From Ruminococcaceae bacterium UBA3215 (GTDB lineage Bacteria; Bacillota; Clostridia; Oscillospirales; Ruminococcaceae), in assembly GCA_002363155.1 (NCBI GenBank), contig DEWH01000025.1, forward strand, positions 53,195 through 117,194: DNA of 64,000 nt, written 5' to 3'. The position numbers and the translations under genes are program-made. Every line of letters begins with the position of its first letter. Positions within the stretch are counted from its first letter, which is position 1. This document shows, one piece after another, positions 41,787 through 50,890 of this stretch. The notes under the pieces were generated by a model. It worked only from the letters and a program-made list of their open reading frames with translations. It ran no database searches and was not told the DNA's origin.

Positions 41787-42440
41787 TTACTTTCTTTTTC
41801 TCGATGCAGCCATAGCAGCACCGGAAACAAGTGCAAGTGCGCCGAATACTACGATATCGGTCGTGCCTGTGCGAGGATTCTTGTCGTTCTTTGCAGGAGC
41901 GGGAGCTGCTTCTGTCTCAGCCTGTACGTCGGCTGCGGGAGCTGCTGCTTCTGCAGGAGCTTCTGCTTCTGCTGCGGGAGCTGCTGCAAGTGTCTCGCTG
42001 TTGGAGAAGGAGAATGTGCCGAGCTTGATTCCGTGACCCATTATTGCCATACCTGCAACCTTAAGTTCTTCAAGCTTTTCAGCAGGAACTGTGAACTTGA
42101 TCTCTGTTTCCTCGGGCTGGATAACGTAAGAATCCTTACCGTCGGAGAGTGTGGGTCCAACAAGAGAATCAATGAACGGCCAGCCTGTATCATTCAGCAT
42201 GGGCTTGATGCACCAGTAGTTGTGTCCGTCCTTCTCTGCGAGAGAAGCGTCAGCTTCAAATGTGATCGTGAAAACGGAGTTTGCGTCTGCATCTTCAAAC
42301 TCTTCGCCGGGGATAACTGTGCTTACGCTCCAGCCGGTCTTGAGATCCTTGTTGATGTCGTAAGCGGTAACGCTTACTGCGAGAGATGCTACTGCAGCTG
42401 CCGATGCTGCGATCACGGCGATGATTTTTGTAAGTTTCAT
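41787..42440 (-). CDS. Secreted surface protein with PxTG-type C-terminal tail (second)
   Basis: A 217-residue exported protein. Its signal peptide MKLTKIIAV plus Ala-rich core resembles that of the protein at 8647. A beta-rich domain of about 130 residues follows, then an Ala/Glu/Pro linker, then NPRTG, about 18 hydrophobic residues and RKRK. The body is not obviously homologous in detail to the other protein, but the tail and leader are. No sortase gene is in the window. The start follows AAAGGAAAGG. Confidence 0.8.
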   Translation of the reverse strand: MKLTKIIAVIAASAAAVASLAVSVTAYDINKDLKTGWSVSTVIPGEEFEDADANSVFTITFEADASLAEKDGHNYWCIKPMLNDTGWPFIDSLVGPTLSDGKDSYVIQPEETEIKFTVPAEKLEELKVAGMAIMGHGIKLGTFSFSNSETLAAAPAAEAEAPAEAAAPAADVQAETEAAPAPAKNDKNPRTGTTDIVVFGALALVSGAAMAASRKRK

Positions 42441-42574
42441 AATATACCTTTCCTTTCGTGTTTTCGGGTAGGTCTGCGTAACCTTCCCGTATTTGGATTT
42501 CTCCCCTTGACAACTATAATGTACCACAAAATCCGGTTATTTTATATCACGTTATTAATATTTATATCAGAAAT

Positions 42575-43360
42575 TTACTCTTTCTTTTCCGCTTTCTTCT
42601 TTGCAGCGCTCCTGTCGCCCCAGCGTGTACGGAAGAACCGTTCGCGGTACTCTTTCGGCGTGGTCTTGGTGTAATTCTTGAATACGCAGATAAAGTGGCT
42701 CTCGGTTCCGAAACCGAGGTACTGGGAGATGTCCGAGCAAGGATAATCCGAGAATTTAAGAAGGTTTTCGGCAGCTTCCACCTTCTTGCCGAGAATGTAC
42801 TGCTTGATCGTCATTCCCGTCTCCTTGTGGAAAAGCTTGGAAAGATACGGCGCACTCAGACCCGTGATGTCGGCAAGATCGTCAAGCAGTATCTTTGAGT
42901 GCAGATTGTCATAGATGTAGTCGATGCAGACGATGACGGGACGGGAAAAAGCACGGCTCTGATGAAGCTTGTTCATTCTGTGGACGTAGGTATCAACAAC
43001 TTCCCGGTGTATCGAATGGACTTCTTTCTCTGATGTACAGCCGTCAACGCGTCTGATATAGATATCGCTGAGATTATACGCTTCCTCCATATTAAGCCCG
43101 CCCTCTATGCAGTAACGTGTAACGAACGCTATCGTTATTATAAGGTGGTATTTGAGGTTGCGGAGACTGTCCTCGCTCAGCTTGCCAAGACCCTCACTGG
43201 ACAAAGGCTTGAACAGGCGCCGGGTCTCTTCGATATTGCCCATTTTCACGCTCTGGTAGAACTCCATTTCCCTGTCATAAGACAGATGAGTTATCATATA
43301 TTCCCTGTTCCGGAACTCAGCTTCGGACAGAAGCTTGCTCATATCAGTCTTTTCAGCCAT
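42575..43360 (-). CDS. AraC-family transcriptional regulator
   Basis: A 261-residue regulator. Residues about 160-255 are the two helix-turn-helix motifs of AraC (KILLDDLADITGLSAPYLSKLFHKE and CSDISQYLGFGTESHFICVFKNYTKTTPKEYR, recognised by the ADITGLS and GFGTESHF blocks). The N-terminal helical part is of the kind found in sugar-responsive regulators of Clostridia. It is divergent from the sugar-binding lipoprotein gene and probably controls it. The start follows CGGAGGAGGGC. Confidence 0.93.
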   Translation of the reverse strand: MAEKTDMSKLLSEAEFRNREYMITHLSYDREMEFYQSVKMGNIEETRRLFKPLSSEGLGKLSEDSLRNLKYHLIITIAFVTRYCIEGGLNMEEAYNLSDIYIRRVDGCTSEKEVHSIHREVVDTYVHRMNKLHQSRAFSRPVIVCIDYIYDNLHSKILLDDLADITGLSAPYLSKLFHKETGMTIKQYILGKKVEAAENLLKFSDYPCSDISQYLGFGTESHFICVFKNYTKTTPKEYRERFFRTRWGDRSAAKKKAEKKE

Positions 43361-43547
43361 AAATATGCCCTCCTCCGTGCATTCATTATACTATAATAAT
43401 AACACAAACACAGAGAAAAAGCAACAAAAAAATGAAATAAAATGCAATTTTACGATATTATCCGGGTGCTATATCTGCTATAATCAAATCAAAGAAAGGC
43501 AGAAAAGCCTTAAAGGAGCAAATTCATACAGAAAGGAAATGATAGCT

Positions 43548-44978
43548 ATGAAAAATAAGAAGCTTTTATCCGCAGCTCTCGCACTTACATGCGTACTTAC
43601 CGCCGGAGCATGCGGCGGAGGAAACGGATCGTCTGCAAGACCGGCTTCCGAAAATACGGCTGCCGATACCACAGCACCGGTAGAAACTACACCTCCCGCA
43701 ACACTCAAGGAAGAGGACAAGGCGGCTATCGAGGAGATCGAGACCGATTTCGAGGAACTCGAGAACAAGACCGTGCGCCTGCTCGCAAACTTTGACCTCA
43801 ATCCCGCTGCCGGAAAGCCCAAGAGCGTTGCACTTGAGATGTTCGAGACAAAGTGCGGCGGTCACATCGAACCTATCCTCTGCTCATGGGACGACCGTTA
43901 CGACAAGCTTTCAACCATGGTGCTCGGTGACGACTCCCCGGATATGTTCAGCGCAGAAGACCTCGATATCTTCCCCGGCAAGGTCATCGAAGGAAAATTC
44001 CAGGCTATGGACGACTACGTTGACTTTGATTCCGAGCTCTGGGCTCCTATGAAGCACGTCAACGATATGTTCAGCATCAAGGGCAGACATTACATCGGCG
44101 CTACTTCCACAGATGCAGGCGTTGTTGTGATCTACAACAAAAAGACGATAGAAGAGAACGGTCTCCCGGATCCCGCACAGCTTCTCGAAGAGGGCAACTG
44201 GACTTGGGATACGTTCTATGATATGATCGCGAAGTTCTACAGCAGACCCGACGAAAAGTTCGGCATTGACGGCTGGGAATTTGAGAATGCATTCGCAGTA
44301 ACTTCCGGCGTTCCCTACGTTGATTTCAAGGACGGAAAGCTTGTAAGCAACCTCGAAAATCCGAGCATCGTGGGCGTTCAGGAATTCATGCTCAAGCTCA
44401 AGAGAAACGACTACCCCGTTCCGAAGAGTGAATACGGCTGGTCCGTTCACCCCGAAAATATCGCAAACGGCAAGACTCTGTTCTTCCCCCAGGGCTCCTA
44501 CGTTCTGTTTGAACCCGAGAATAAGGCAGTATTCGGCGATCCGGAAGATGTAATGTTCGTTCCGATGCCTAAATGCCCCAGCGCAGACGCTTATTACCTG
44601 CCCAGCGTTATCAAGGGCTTCTCGATACCTATGGGAGCAAAGAACCCGAAGGGTACCGCGGCTTACCTCAACTGTGTAATGACCTGCCGTGACAACGAAA
44701 AGGTCAAGGAGATCGAGCAGAACCAGGTATTTGAGGACTACGGCTGGACACAGGAAATGTACGATATGCTGCTCAAGACAAGAGAGCTTACGGAAGCACA
44801 CCCTGTATTTGAATATTTCAAGGCAGTAAATGACGATGTTTACGACTGCGTACTGAATCCCTCGAAGGAAACTTACAACGCGGGCATTCCGTGGTCTGAA
44901 ACAGTTGAAGAGATCAAGTATGAGCTCCAGACACTTCTCGACACAGCAAACGAAAAGCTTGACTCGCTCACTAATTAA
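43548..44978 (+). CDS. Family 1 extracellular solute-binding lipoprotein (sugar type), orphan
   Basis: A 476-residue lipoprotein with lipobox TAGAC (Cys22) and a Thr/Ala/Pro linker. The body is of the sugar ABC-transporter binding type: NWTWDTFYDMIAKF, INGKTLFF-like ANGKTLFFPQGSYV, IPMGAKNPKGTAAYLNCVM and a C-terminal PWSETVEEIKYELQTL. No permease or ATPase genes accompany it, so it must share or use a remote transporter. The -10 box upstream is good but the -35 is poor, consistent with activation by the divergent AraC regulator. Confidence 0.88.
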   Translation: MKNKKLLSAALALTCVLTAGACGGGNGSSARPASENTAADTTAPVETTPPATLKEEDKAAIEEIETDFEELENKTVRLLANFDLNPAAGKPKSVALEMFETKCGGHIEPILCSWDDRYDKLSTMVLGDDSPDMFSAEDLDIFPGKVIEGKFQAMDDYVDFDSELWAPMKHVNDMFSIKGRHYIGATSTDAGVVVIYNKKTIEENGLPDPAQLLEEGNWTWDTFYDMIAKFYSRPDEKFGIDGWEFENAFAVTSGVPYVDFKDGKLVSNLENPSIVGVQEFMLKLKRNDYPVPKSEYGWSVHPENIANGKTLFFPQGSYVLFEPENKAVFGDPEDVMFVPMPKCPSADAYYLPSVIKGFSIPMGAKNPKGTAAYLNCVMTCRDNEKVKEIEQNQVFEDYGWTQEMYDMLLKTRELTEAHPVFEYFKAVNDDVYDCVLNPSKETYNAGIPWSETVEEIKYELQTLLDTANEKLDSLTN

Positions 44979-45026
44979 TCAGGATCTCATCTAACAATCG
45001 ATAAGGAGTTTGCTCCTCCTCCCCAA

Positions 45027-45068
45027 AAACACATCACCCCGCAGCGTAAGCCGTGGGGTGATGTGTTT
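45027..45068 (+). terminator. Terminator of the sugar-binding lipoprotein gene
   Basis: A 14-bp stem AAACACATCACCCC (45027-45040) pairs with 45055-45068, with a paired GC-rich loop. Confidence 0.88.
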
Positions 45069-45069
45069 C

Positions 45070-45241
45070 TGCGCTTACGCGCTTTGTCCTGCGCGGACGG
45101 CGCCAGCCCCCTTTAAAAAAGGGGGCTGGACCCCCTAAACAATTTCCGTAATACGGAACTTGAAGAGAAAGCGGAGCGAGTTAAAAGTCTTTGGAAAGGG
45201 GTACGGGGGAGAACCTTTCTTCAGAAAGGTTTCCCCCGGTC
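45070..45241 (+). repeat. 3' repeat module, copy H (long form)
   Basis: GCGCTTACGCGC, GTCCTGCGCGGAC, CAGCCCCCTTTAAAAAAGGGGGCTG, CCGTAATACGG, then a second half with AGTCTTTGGAAAGGGGTACG and a hairpin AACCTTTCTTCAGAAAGGTT inside GGGGGA/TCCCCC. It is nearly identical to copy I, 11 kb away in opposite orientation. Confidence 0.9.
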
Positions 45242-45267
45242 TAATTTGATCTATTCTGTCTTCTCTT

Positions 45268-46092
45268 TTACTTGTCGGCAGGTGTGAAGCGAACCCATTC
45301 ATACTCTGCTGTGAGCGGTACATTCTTGTCGGTGAATGCGTTCAGCCAGCCGTCAACACCGGTACCGCACCATGCGTTCATCATTATCTTGCTCTCTGTC
45401 TTGGGAAGCTTGGAAGGATCCTTCTCTACCTTGTGTACTTCAACTCCGTCAACATACCATGCGATGCTGTTTTCAAGCCACTCAAATCCGTATGTGTGGA
45501 AGTCCGCGGAAGAATCGAAACCCAGCTCGTGCATGTACTCGTGACCGCCCTTGCCGTCAACGAAGTAGTTGAACTGCACCTGTGTGGTGTCCTTGCCGAG
45601 GATCTCTATGTCGATCTCGTCCCATGGGTTGTTGTCGGAAGGACCTGTGTAGGTGAAGAACGAGGAAACAACCCCGTCATTCTTTATAGCCTTCATGCTC
45701 ACCTCGTAAAGTCCGTAGCCGTAGAAGTCCTTGCTTCTGAACTCTCCGCCGGAATAAGGTATCCCGCCCTTCGGCTTCTTGTCGTTGTCGATCACGAGCT
45801 GCATTCTTCCGTCATTGAATGTGACATTGTCCGCACGCCATGTTACATTGAACATACTGCCGTTTGTCCAGCCGTCGGAAGCTTCAAAGTTCGCCGGCAT
45901 TCCTCCGGAAAGATCGGCATACATCGACCCGTCATCGGCAGCAGGTGCAGATGTGGTCTCCGCGGCTTCCGTCATTACGGCGGCAGCAGTGTCAAGAGCA
46001 GTCTGCATCGCTGTGGTTTCAGCGGGCTGTGTCGCACATGACCCAAGCATAAGCGCTGCAACTAAAATAGGTAAAATTGTGTTCTTTTTCAT
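45268..46092 (-). CDS. GH16 endo-beta-glucanase (lichenase/laminarinase-like) lipoprotein
   Basis: A 274-residue secreted lipoprotein with lipobox MLGSCA (Cys19) and a Thr/Ala-rich linker to about residue 55. The GH16 domain has the catalytic ExDxE in WDEIDIEILG near residues 157-163 and YGLYEVSMKAIKNDG, FVDGKGGHEY, WYVDGVEVHKV, IMMNAWCG of the beta-jelly-roll. It would cut mixed-linkage or beta-1,3-glucans at the cell surface. The start follows AAAGGAGGAG. It is divergent from the GH5 gene. Confidence 0.92.
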   Translation of the reverse strand: MKKNTILPILVAALMLGSCATQPAETTAMQTALDTAAAVMTEAAETTSAPAADDGSMYADLSGGMPANFEASDGWTNGSMFNVTWRADNVTFNDGRMQLVIDNDKKPKGGIPYSGGEFRSKDFYGYGLYEVSMKAIKNDGVVSSFFTYTGPSDNNPWDEIDIEILGKDTTQVQFNYFVDGKGGHEYMHELGFDSSADFHTYGFEWLENSIAWYVDGVEVHKVEKDPSKLPKTESKIMMNAWCGTGVDGWLNAFTDKNVPLTAEYEWVRFTPADK

Positions 46093-46220
46093 TGTTTGCT
46101 CCTCCTTTGATAAAGTTTTCTGCCTTTATCTTACAATCACATTATATCATGTATTCGTTTTCAGTAATATCGTATTTTTGTGTTTTATATCATATTATTG
46201 TTGCAAAAGCAAACAAAATA

Positions 46221-46250
46221 TTGATAAGAAAAGCAAATTTATGATATAAT
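46221..46250 (+). promoter_or_regulatory. Promoter of the GH5 gene
   Basis: TTGATA and TATAAT with an 18-bp spacer. Confidence 0.55.
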
Positions 46251-46305
46251 TGCATTGCGATATATGATAGAATATGTACATAAAATGCAGAAAGGATCAC
46301 TTCTT

Positions 46306-47262
46306 ATGAAAGAATTTAAAGGCTACAGAAAAGGTATTGATCTCGGCGGCTGGCTCTCACAGTGTGATTACAGCAAGGACAGACTTGAAAACTTTATAAG
46401 ACCCGAAGATATCCGGAAAATAGCTTCATGGGGCGCGGATCATGTCCGTATCCCGATAGATTTCAACATTCTCGAAGACGGCAACGGAGGCTACAGCGAT
46501 ACCGGTTTCGGCTATGTTGCAGGGGCTGTTGACGAATGCAGAAAGAACGGGCTAAACATCATCATAGACCTGCACAAAACAGCAGGGTTCTCCTTCGATA
46601 AGGGCGAGCAGGAATCCGGCTTCTTCGACAGCGAAGAGCTCCAGGAGCGTTTCTACAAGCTCTGGGAAGAGATCGCGCGCAGATTCGCCTCCGATCCGGA
46701 GCATATCGCCTTTGAACTGCTCAACGAGGTGACCGATAAGGCGTTCAGCCCGAAATGGAACCGCATCGCAAAAGTGTGCATCGGCAGGATAAGAAAGATC
46801 GCACCGGTCACTCCGATACTCGTCGGAAGCTACTGGAACAACAGCGTAAGCGCCGTTGCTGATCTCGACGCGCCTTACGACGAGAATATCGTCTATAACT
46901 TCCATTGCTACGATCCGCTTGAATTCACGCATCAGCACGCCGCGTGGGTAGATCCCGAACAGTTCGATGTAAGCCGGGATATGACATACGAGGAAAGCGG
47001 CGCAACTCCCGAATACTTCGAGGAGCTATTCAAGCCCGCTATCGAAAAGGCAAAAGCCAATGACACCGTTCTCTACTGCGGAGAATACGGGGTCATAGAT
47101 CTCGCTACGCCCGAAGATACTTTGAAATGGTACAAGGCTATCAATTCCGTGTTTGAAAAGTATGGTATCGGACGCAGTGCATGGTGCTACAAAGAAATGG
47201 ATTTCGGTCTCAGCGACGCAAGACTTGACTGCGTAAGAGACGAGCTTCTCAGATATCTCTGA
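46306..47262 (+). CDS. GH5 family glycoside hydrolase, cytoplasmic
   Basis: A 318-residue TIM-barrel glycosidase without a signal peptide, so it should act inside the cell on imported oligosaccharides. GH5 marks are GIDLGGWLSQ, HVRIPIDF, IIIDLHKTAG, the acid/base Glu141 in LLNEVTD, YNFHCYDPLEFTHQ and the nucleophile Glu260 in YCGEYGV. The substrate could be a beta-glucan or mannan oligomer. The start after AGAAAGGA was preferred to upstream codons. Confidence 0.92.
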   Translation: MKEFKGYRKGIDLGGWLSQCDYSKDRLENFIRPEDIRKIASWGADHVRIPIDFNILEDGNGGYSDTGFGYVAGAVDECRKNGLNIIIDLHKTAGFSFDKGEQESGFFDSEELQERFYKLWEEIARRFASDPEHIAFELLNEVTDKAFSPKWNRIAKVCIGRIRKIAPVTPILVGSYWNNSVSAVADLDAPYDENIVYNFHCYDPLEFTHQHAAWVDPEQFDVSRDMTYEESGATPEYFEELFKPAIEKAKANDTVLYCGEYGVIDLATPEDTLKWYKAINSVFEKYGIGRSAWCYKEMDFGLSDARLDCVRDELLRYL

Positions 47263-47304
47263 TTGTGAAAATATAAATAAATGTGCAGAACAAAAGTGAT
47301 ACAT

Positions 47305-47345
47305 AAGGCAGTAAACCGCTTTCAGAACGGTTTACTGCCTTTTTC
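47305..47345 (+). terminator. Terminator of the GH5 gene
   Basis: AAGGCAGTAAACCG (47305-47318) pairs with 47328-47341, followed by T residues. Confidence 0.92.
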
Positions 47346-47392
47346 GCTCCATTTTTCTTCAACATATCAAATCCGAAGCGCAATACAGAAAT

Positions 47393-47421
47393 TTGACTTT
47401 GCACGGGAATTATGATAGAAT
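47393..47421 (+). promoter_or_regulatory. Sigma-A promoter of the TrmH-type gene
   Basis: TTGACT and TAGAAT with a 17-bp spacer. The remaining 140-base leader up to 47562 holds no feature I recognise. Confidence 0.65.
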
Positions 47422-47561
47422 AATAACGGACATTTTGTCTGTCCGGATTCAATTCAGAAGAAACAAAGTATGGATAATTCTGATTATCGGACACCAACAA
47501 GACTTTTTTCGGCAAGGGCGTTATCGCAAATCAACAATAAGCCGGATAATGGTTATATAAT

Positions 47562-48371
47562 ATGGCAGAAATTATTGAGATACACGATCTTTCAATGCCG
47601 GAGCTTATTCCGTACACGAATACTTCCGAGCTTGAACTTATGCAGCGGCACGGGCTGTTCATAGCGGAGAGCCCGAAAGTAATACGCACCGCGCTCGATG
47701 CAGGTTACGAGCCTGTCTCTATGCTTGCCGAGCGAGGCTGCATTACCGGGCGCGCCGCGGATATAGCGGAGAGATGCGCCGATATCCCGATCTATACCGC
47801 GGACAGAGAAAAACTCGAAATGCTCACGGGCTACCGGCTCACGCAGGGACTTCTGTGCGCAATGCGGAGAAAGCAGGTCCCGGACATAACGGATATTCCC
47901 GCCGGCGCAAGCCGTATCGCCGTGCTCGAAGGGATAATGAACCAGACGAATATCGGCGCGATATTCCGCTCTGCCGCCGCACTCGGCATTGACGCTGTTC
48001 TGCTGACGGACTCGTGCAGCGATCCGCTTTTCCGGCGTACTGTACGGGTGAGCATGGGAACGGTCTTTCAGCTCCCGTGGAGCTTTATTCACGGCAGCTC
48101 CCCGGAATATGTACACACACTTGACGCTATGGGGTTTGCATGTGCGGCAATGGCGCTTCGCGGGAACACAGTCCCCATTGATGACCGGAAGCTTTGCGCG
48201 GAGGAAAAGCTCGCGCTGTTTTTCGGCACGGAGGACAGCGGGCTGAAACCGGAAACGATCGGAGCCTGCCGGTACACGGTAAAGATACCGATGTCGAACG
48301 GGGTAGATTCGCTGAATGTCGCGGCTGCAAGCGCAGTGGCTTTCTGGGAGATCGGAAAAAGACAGTATTAA
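47562..48371 (+). CDS. TrmH/SpoU-family RNA 2'-O-methyltransferase
   Basis: A 269-residue SPOUT-class methyltransferase. An N-terminal substrate-binding part contains GLFIAESPKVIRTALDAG. The knotted catalytic domain has NQTNIGAIFRSAAALGIDAVLL, RTVRVSMGTVFQLPW, FFGTEDSGL and IPMSNGVDSLNVAAASAVAFWE. It methylates a ribose in tRNA or rRNA; which one cannot be told. The ribosome binding site is weak. Confidence 0.93.
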   Translation: MAEIIEIHDLSMPELIPYTNTSELELMQRHGLFIAESPKVIRTALDAGYEPVSMLAERGCITGRAADIAERCADIPIYTADREKLEMLTGYRLTQGLLCAMRRKQVPDITDIPAGASRIAVLEGIMNQTNIGAIFRSAAALGIDAVLLTDSCSDPLFRRTVRVSMGTVFQLPWSFIHGSSPEYVHTLDAMGFACAAMALRGNTVPIDDRKLCAEEKLALFFGTEDSGLKPETIGACRYTVKIPMSNGVDSLNVAAASAVAFWEIGKRQY

Positions 48372-48402
48372 AAAGAGGAACACTTCAATGTGCTCCTCTT
48401 TT
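48370..48402. terminator. Bidirectional terminator between TrmH-type and beta-mannosidase genes
   Basis: AAAAGAGGA and TCCTCTTTT outer arms with an inner ACAC/GTG pairing, directly after the methyltransferase stop codon. Confidence 0.82.
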
Positions 48403-48435
48403 CATTCTGTTCAGTCTGCCGGATAAACGGAATGC

Positions 48436-50877
48436 TCAATAGCTTACGATCTCAAGCTGACCGGCGATATCCCCGCGGGAAAGGTTCCCCGTACCGGACA
48501 ATGCGACTGTGACAGGCTCGCTGCCGTGAATGTCGAACCAGTTGTCCGAGAAAGTGCAGTCGCAGTCTTTCAGCGAGAGACACACGCTCTTTGCGAAGTT
48601 GTCAGATGTCAGCGATACTTCAAAACCGTCGCCCGTTTCGGAGATCACCGGCTTTATGCTTACCGGCAGGAACTCAAATTCCTTCGGACGCACAAAAAGT
48701 GTTGTACCGCGTGATATTACCGCGTCATCACGGATAAGTTCGTATTCAAGATATTTTGTGCGCCTGTCAGTCCGCTCCTGCATCTTATCGGCTATATCCG
48801 CGGTCATCACTTTCTCTGCGCTAAGCGCCGGGATTGCCGCGTCAGCAGACATTTCCCACAGCACCTCCGAGGTATTGCGGCGAAGCCTGCATATCACCCT
48901 GACGGAGATGTCCTCACGGGTGTCATTGGTGACGTAAAGCGCAGGTGAAGCAGGATCACTGTCGTCACAGCTGAGCAGCACCGGTGCATAGAACCGGCGG
49001 GAAGCGTAATGCAGTGCTTTCAGCCTGCCGTAATAATCAATGCCGGACCACGAGATGACCGGGTTGCTGTCGTTAAGCTGCCAGTAAGCGGAACCCATGC
49101 ACCTGCCCCGCGCACGTCTCATGTGCTCCACCGACGAACGTATGCAGTCAGCCTGCATAAGCTGGGAGCAGTATATCAGCCGTCTGAAATCGCAGGGATA
49201 GTTGACCGTCTGCGCAAGATAGAACATAAGCTTCTCGTTTCCGAGCAGGCATTTCTGATGCGCCTGCATGACATTCCCGCAGAGATCAAGGTCTCCCCTG
49301 CCCTCATCGGCAAACGTCAGCACAGTCTTTATATCCGGAACGCTCTCAAAGCCGTATTCCGAGCAGAAACGGTAGTAATTTCTGCGGAAATCTTCGATCG
49401 GCTTGAAGTTGTGCCACACTGCCCAGTAGTGCATATCCCCCGCCTTATTTGATGACGGGTCCGCAAAACCGCCGCCAGATGAGGGAGAGGAGGGGTGATA
49501 GAACGGAGCGCGCTCCGGGTCAAGCTTACGGAGCAGGCGCGGGATGATCTCCTCGAAAAGCGTGAGATAATCCTGCCTGCATTCCTCGTCCTCCGGAAGT
49601 CCCCAGCCTACCCATGCGCTCTCGATCTCGTTGTTCCCGCACCATAAGCCAAGCGAGGGGTGATGACGCAGGCGCTCGATGTTGTCCGCAATCTCGTGTT
49701 CCACCGTCGAACGGAAGCTGTCGGTCAGCCGGTATGCGGAGCAGGCGAACATAAAGTCCTGCCACACGATGATACCAAGCTCGTCGCACTTGTCATAGAA
49801 GCTGTCGGAGGGGTAGATCCCGCCGCCCCAGACTCGGATAAAGTTATGGTTTGCCGCGGCGCATTCCTCAAGGAGCCTGTCTGTCTTTTCCTTTGTCATA
49901 CGGGTGACGATCTGGTCTTCGGGAATGTAGTTCGCGCCCATTGCGAAAACCTTGATGCCGTTGCATTTAAAGCAGAACTCCTCGCCCCACTCGTCCTTGT
50001 CTTTTGAAATAACGAGCATGCGCAGTCCAATACGCTTCGTGACCTCGTCAAGCACTGCGCCGGTGCTGTCTTTAAGGTAAACTGTGACCGTGTAGAGCGG
50101 CTGCCCGCCCAGTCCCCGCACCCACCAGAGCTGCGGGTCTGTGATATGCACCGTCTCGTTTTCCGGGAAAGCACCGTCATAAATGATCTTCCCGTCCGGA
50201 GCAGTTACCCTGCATTCGCAGTGCCGTTCACCGTCAAGATCCCATTCTTCCGTAAAAGCTTCAATATGCAGATCCGCCCCTTTTTCGTCAAGTCCGGGTT
50301 CCGGATAAACCTGCACTCCGCGCAGCCGTCCGCCGTTATACGCGAGCAGTTCAACATCGCGCCATATACCCATATCCGGCAGCATCGGACCCCAGTCCCA
50401 GCCGAACATGCAGTGCGCTTTTCGGAGATGCGGATAGCCTTTCATACACTCGCCGACGCCCCATATCGGGCGCTTTTCGTTTTCACTTTCTATGAACCGG
50501 ACAGGTGATTTTATGCGCACTTCAAGCTTGTTGTGCTCACGGAGGATCCCGTCGATACGCACTTCCCATGTGCGGTGCATATTATCGGTATCCAGCAGCT
50601 TTTCTCCGTTCAGGAATACTTCCGAAAGCGTATCAATGCCGTGAAACAGGAGGAACCGGCGCTGTGCGGAAAGGGTTTCCGCGCTAACGTCAAAGCTCTT
50701 TGTGAATGTCACATCTTTGCGTGACAGATCGGTGGAGATGTACTCATTCTCACGATAGTACGGGTCGGGCATAGCCTTGTTTTCCAGCAGTACCTTGTAC
50801 ATTGAGCAAGGTACGCTGCACCCGTATTCTTTCCCGTCAAATGACATTACCCAGCCGTTATTCATGTTGATGTTCAA
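48436..50877 (-). CDS. GH2 beta-mannosidase
   Basis: An 813-residue cytoplasmic exo-glycosidase releasing mannose from beta-mannosides. It has the jelly-roll, Ig-like and TIM-barrel order of GH2. Marks are FGWDWGPMLPDMGIWRDV, ITDPQLWW, NFIRVWGGGIYP, WQDFMFACSAY, acid/base Glu417 in WCGNNEIE and nucleophile Glu507 in FCSEYGFES. No signal peptide. A TTG start is chosen because AAGGAGAG precedes it at proper spacing; an ATG four codons later is the alternative. The site overlaps the upstream gene's stop codon. Confidence 0.92.
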   Translation of the reverse strand: MNINMNNGWVMSFDGKEYGCSVPCSMYKVLLENKAMPDPYYRENEYISTDLSRKDVTFTKSFDVSAETLSAQRRFLLFHGIDTLSEVFLNGEKLLDTDNMHRTWEVRIDGILREHNKLEVRIKSPVRFIESENEKRPIWGVGECMKGYPHLRKAHCMFGWDWGPMLPDMGIWRDVELLAYNGGRLRGVQVYPEPGLDEKGADLHIEAFTEEWDLDGERHCECRVTAPDGKIIYDGAFPENETVHITDPQLWWVRGLGGQPLYTVTVYLKDSTGAVLDEVTKRIGLRMLVISKDKDEWGEEFCFKCNGIKVFAMGANYIPEDQIVTRMTKEKTDRLLEECAAANHNFIRVWGGGIYPSDSFYDKCDELGIIVWQDFMFACSAYRLTDSFRSTVEHEIADNIERLRHHPSLGLWCGNNEIESAWVGWGLPEDEECRQDYLTLFEEIIPRLLRKLDPERAPFYHPSSPSSGGGFADPSSNKAGDMHYWAVWHNFKPIEDFRRNYYRFCSEYGFESVPDIKTVLTFADEGRGDLDLCGNVMQAHQKCLLGNEKLMFYLAQTVNYPCDFRRLIYCSQLMQADCIRSSVEHMRRARGRCMGSAYWQLNDSNPVISWSGIDYYGRLKALHYASRRFYAPVLLSCDDSDPASPALYVTNDTREDISVRVICRLRRNTSEVLWEMSADAAIPALSAEKVMTADIADKMQERTDRRTKYLEYELIRDDAVISRGTTLFVRPKEFEFLPVSIKPVISETGDGFEVSLTSDNFAKSVCLSLKDCDCTFSDNWFDIHGSEPVTVALSGTGNLSRGDIAGQLEIVSY

Positions 50878-50890
50878 ATCATCGCTCTCC

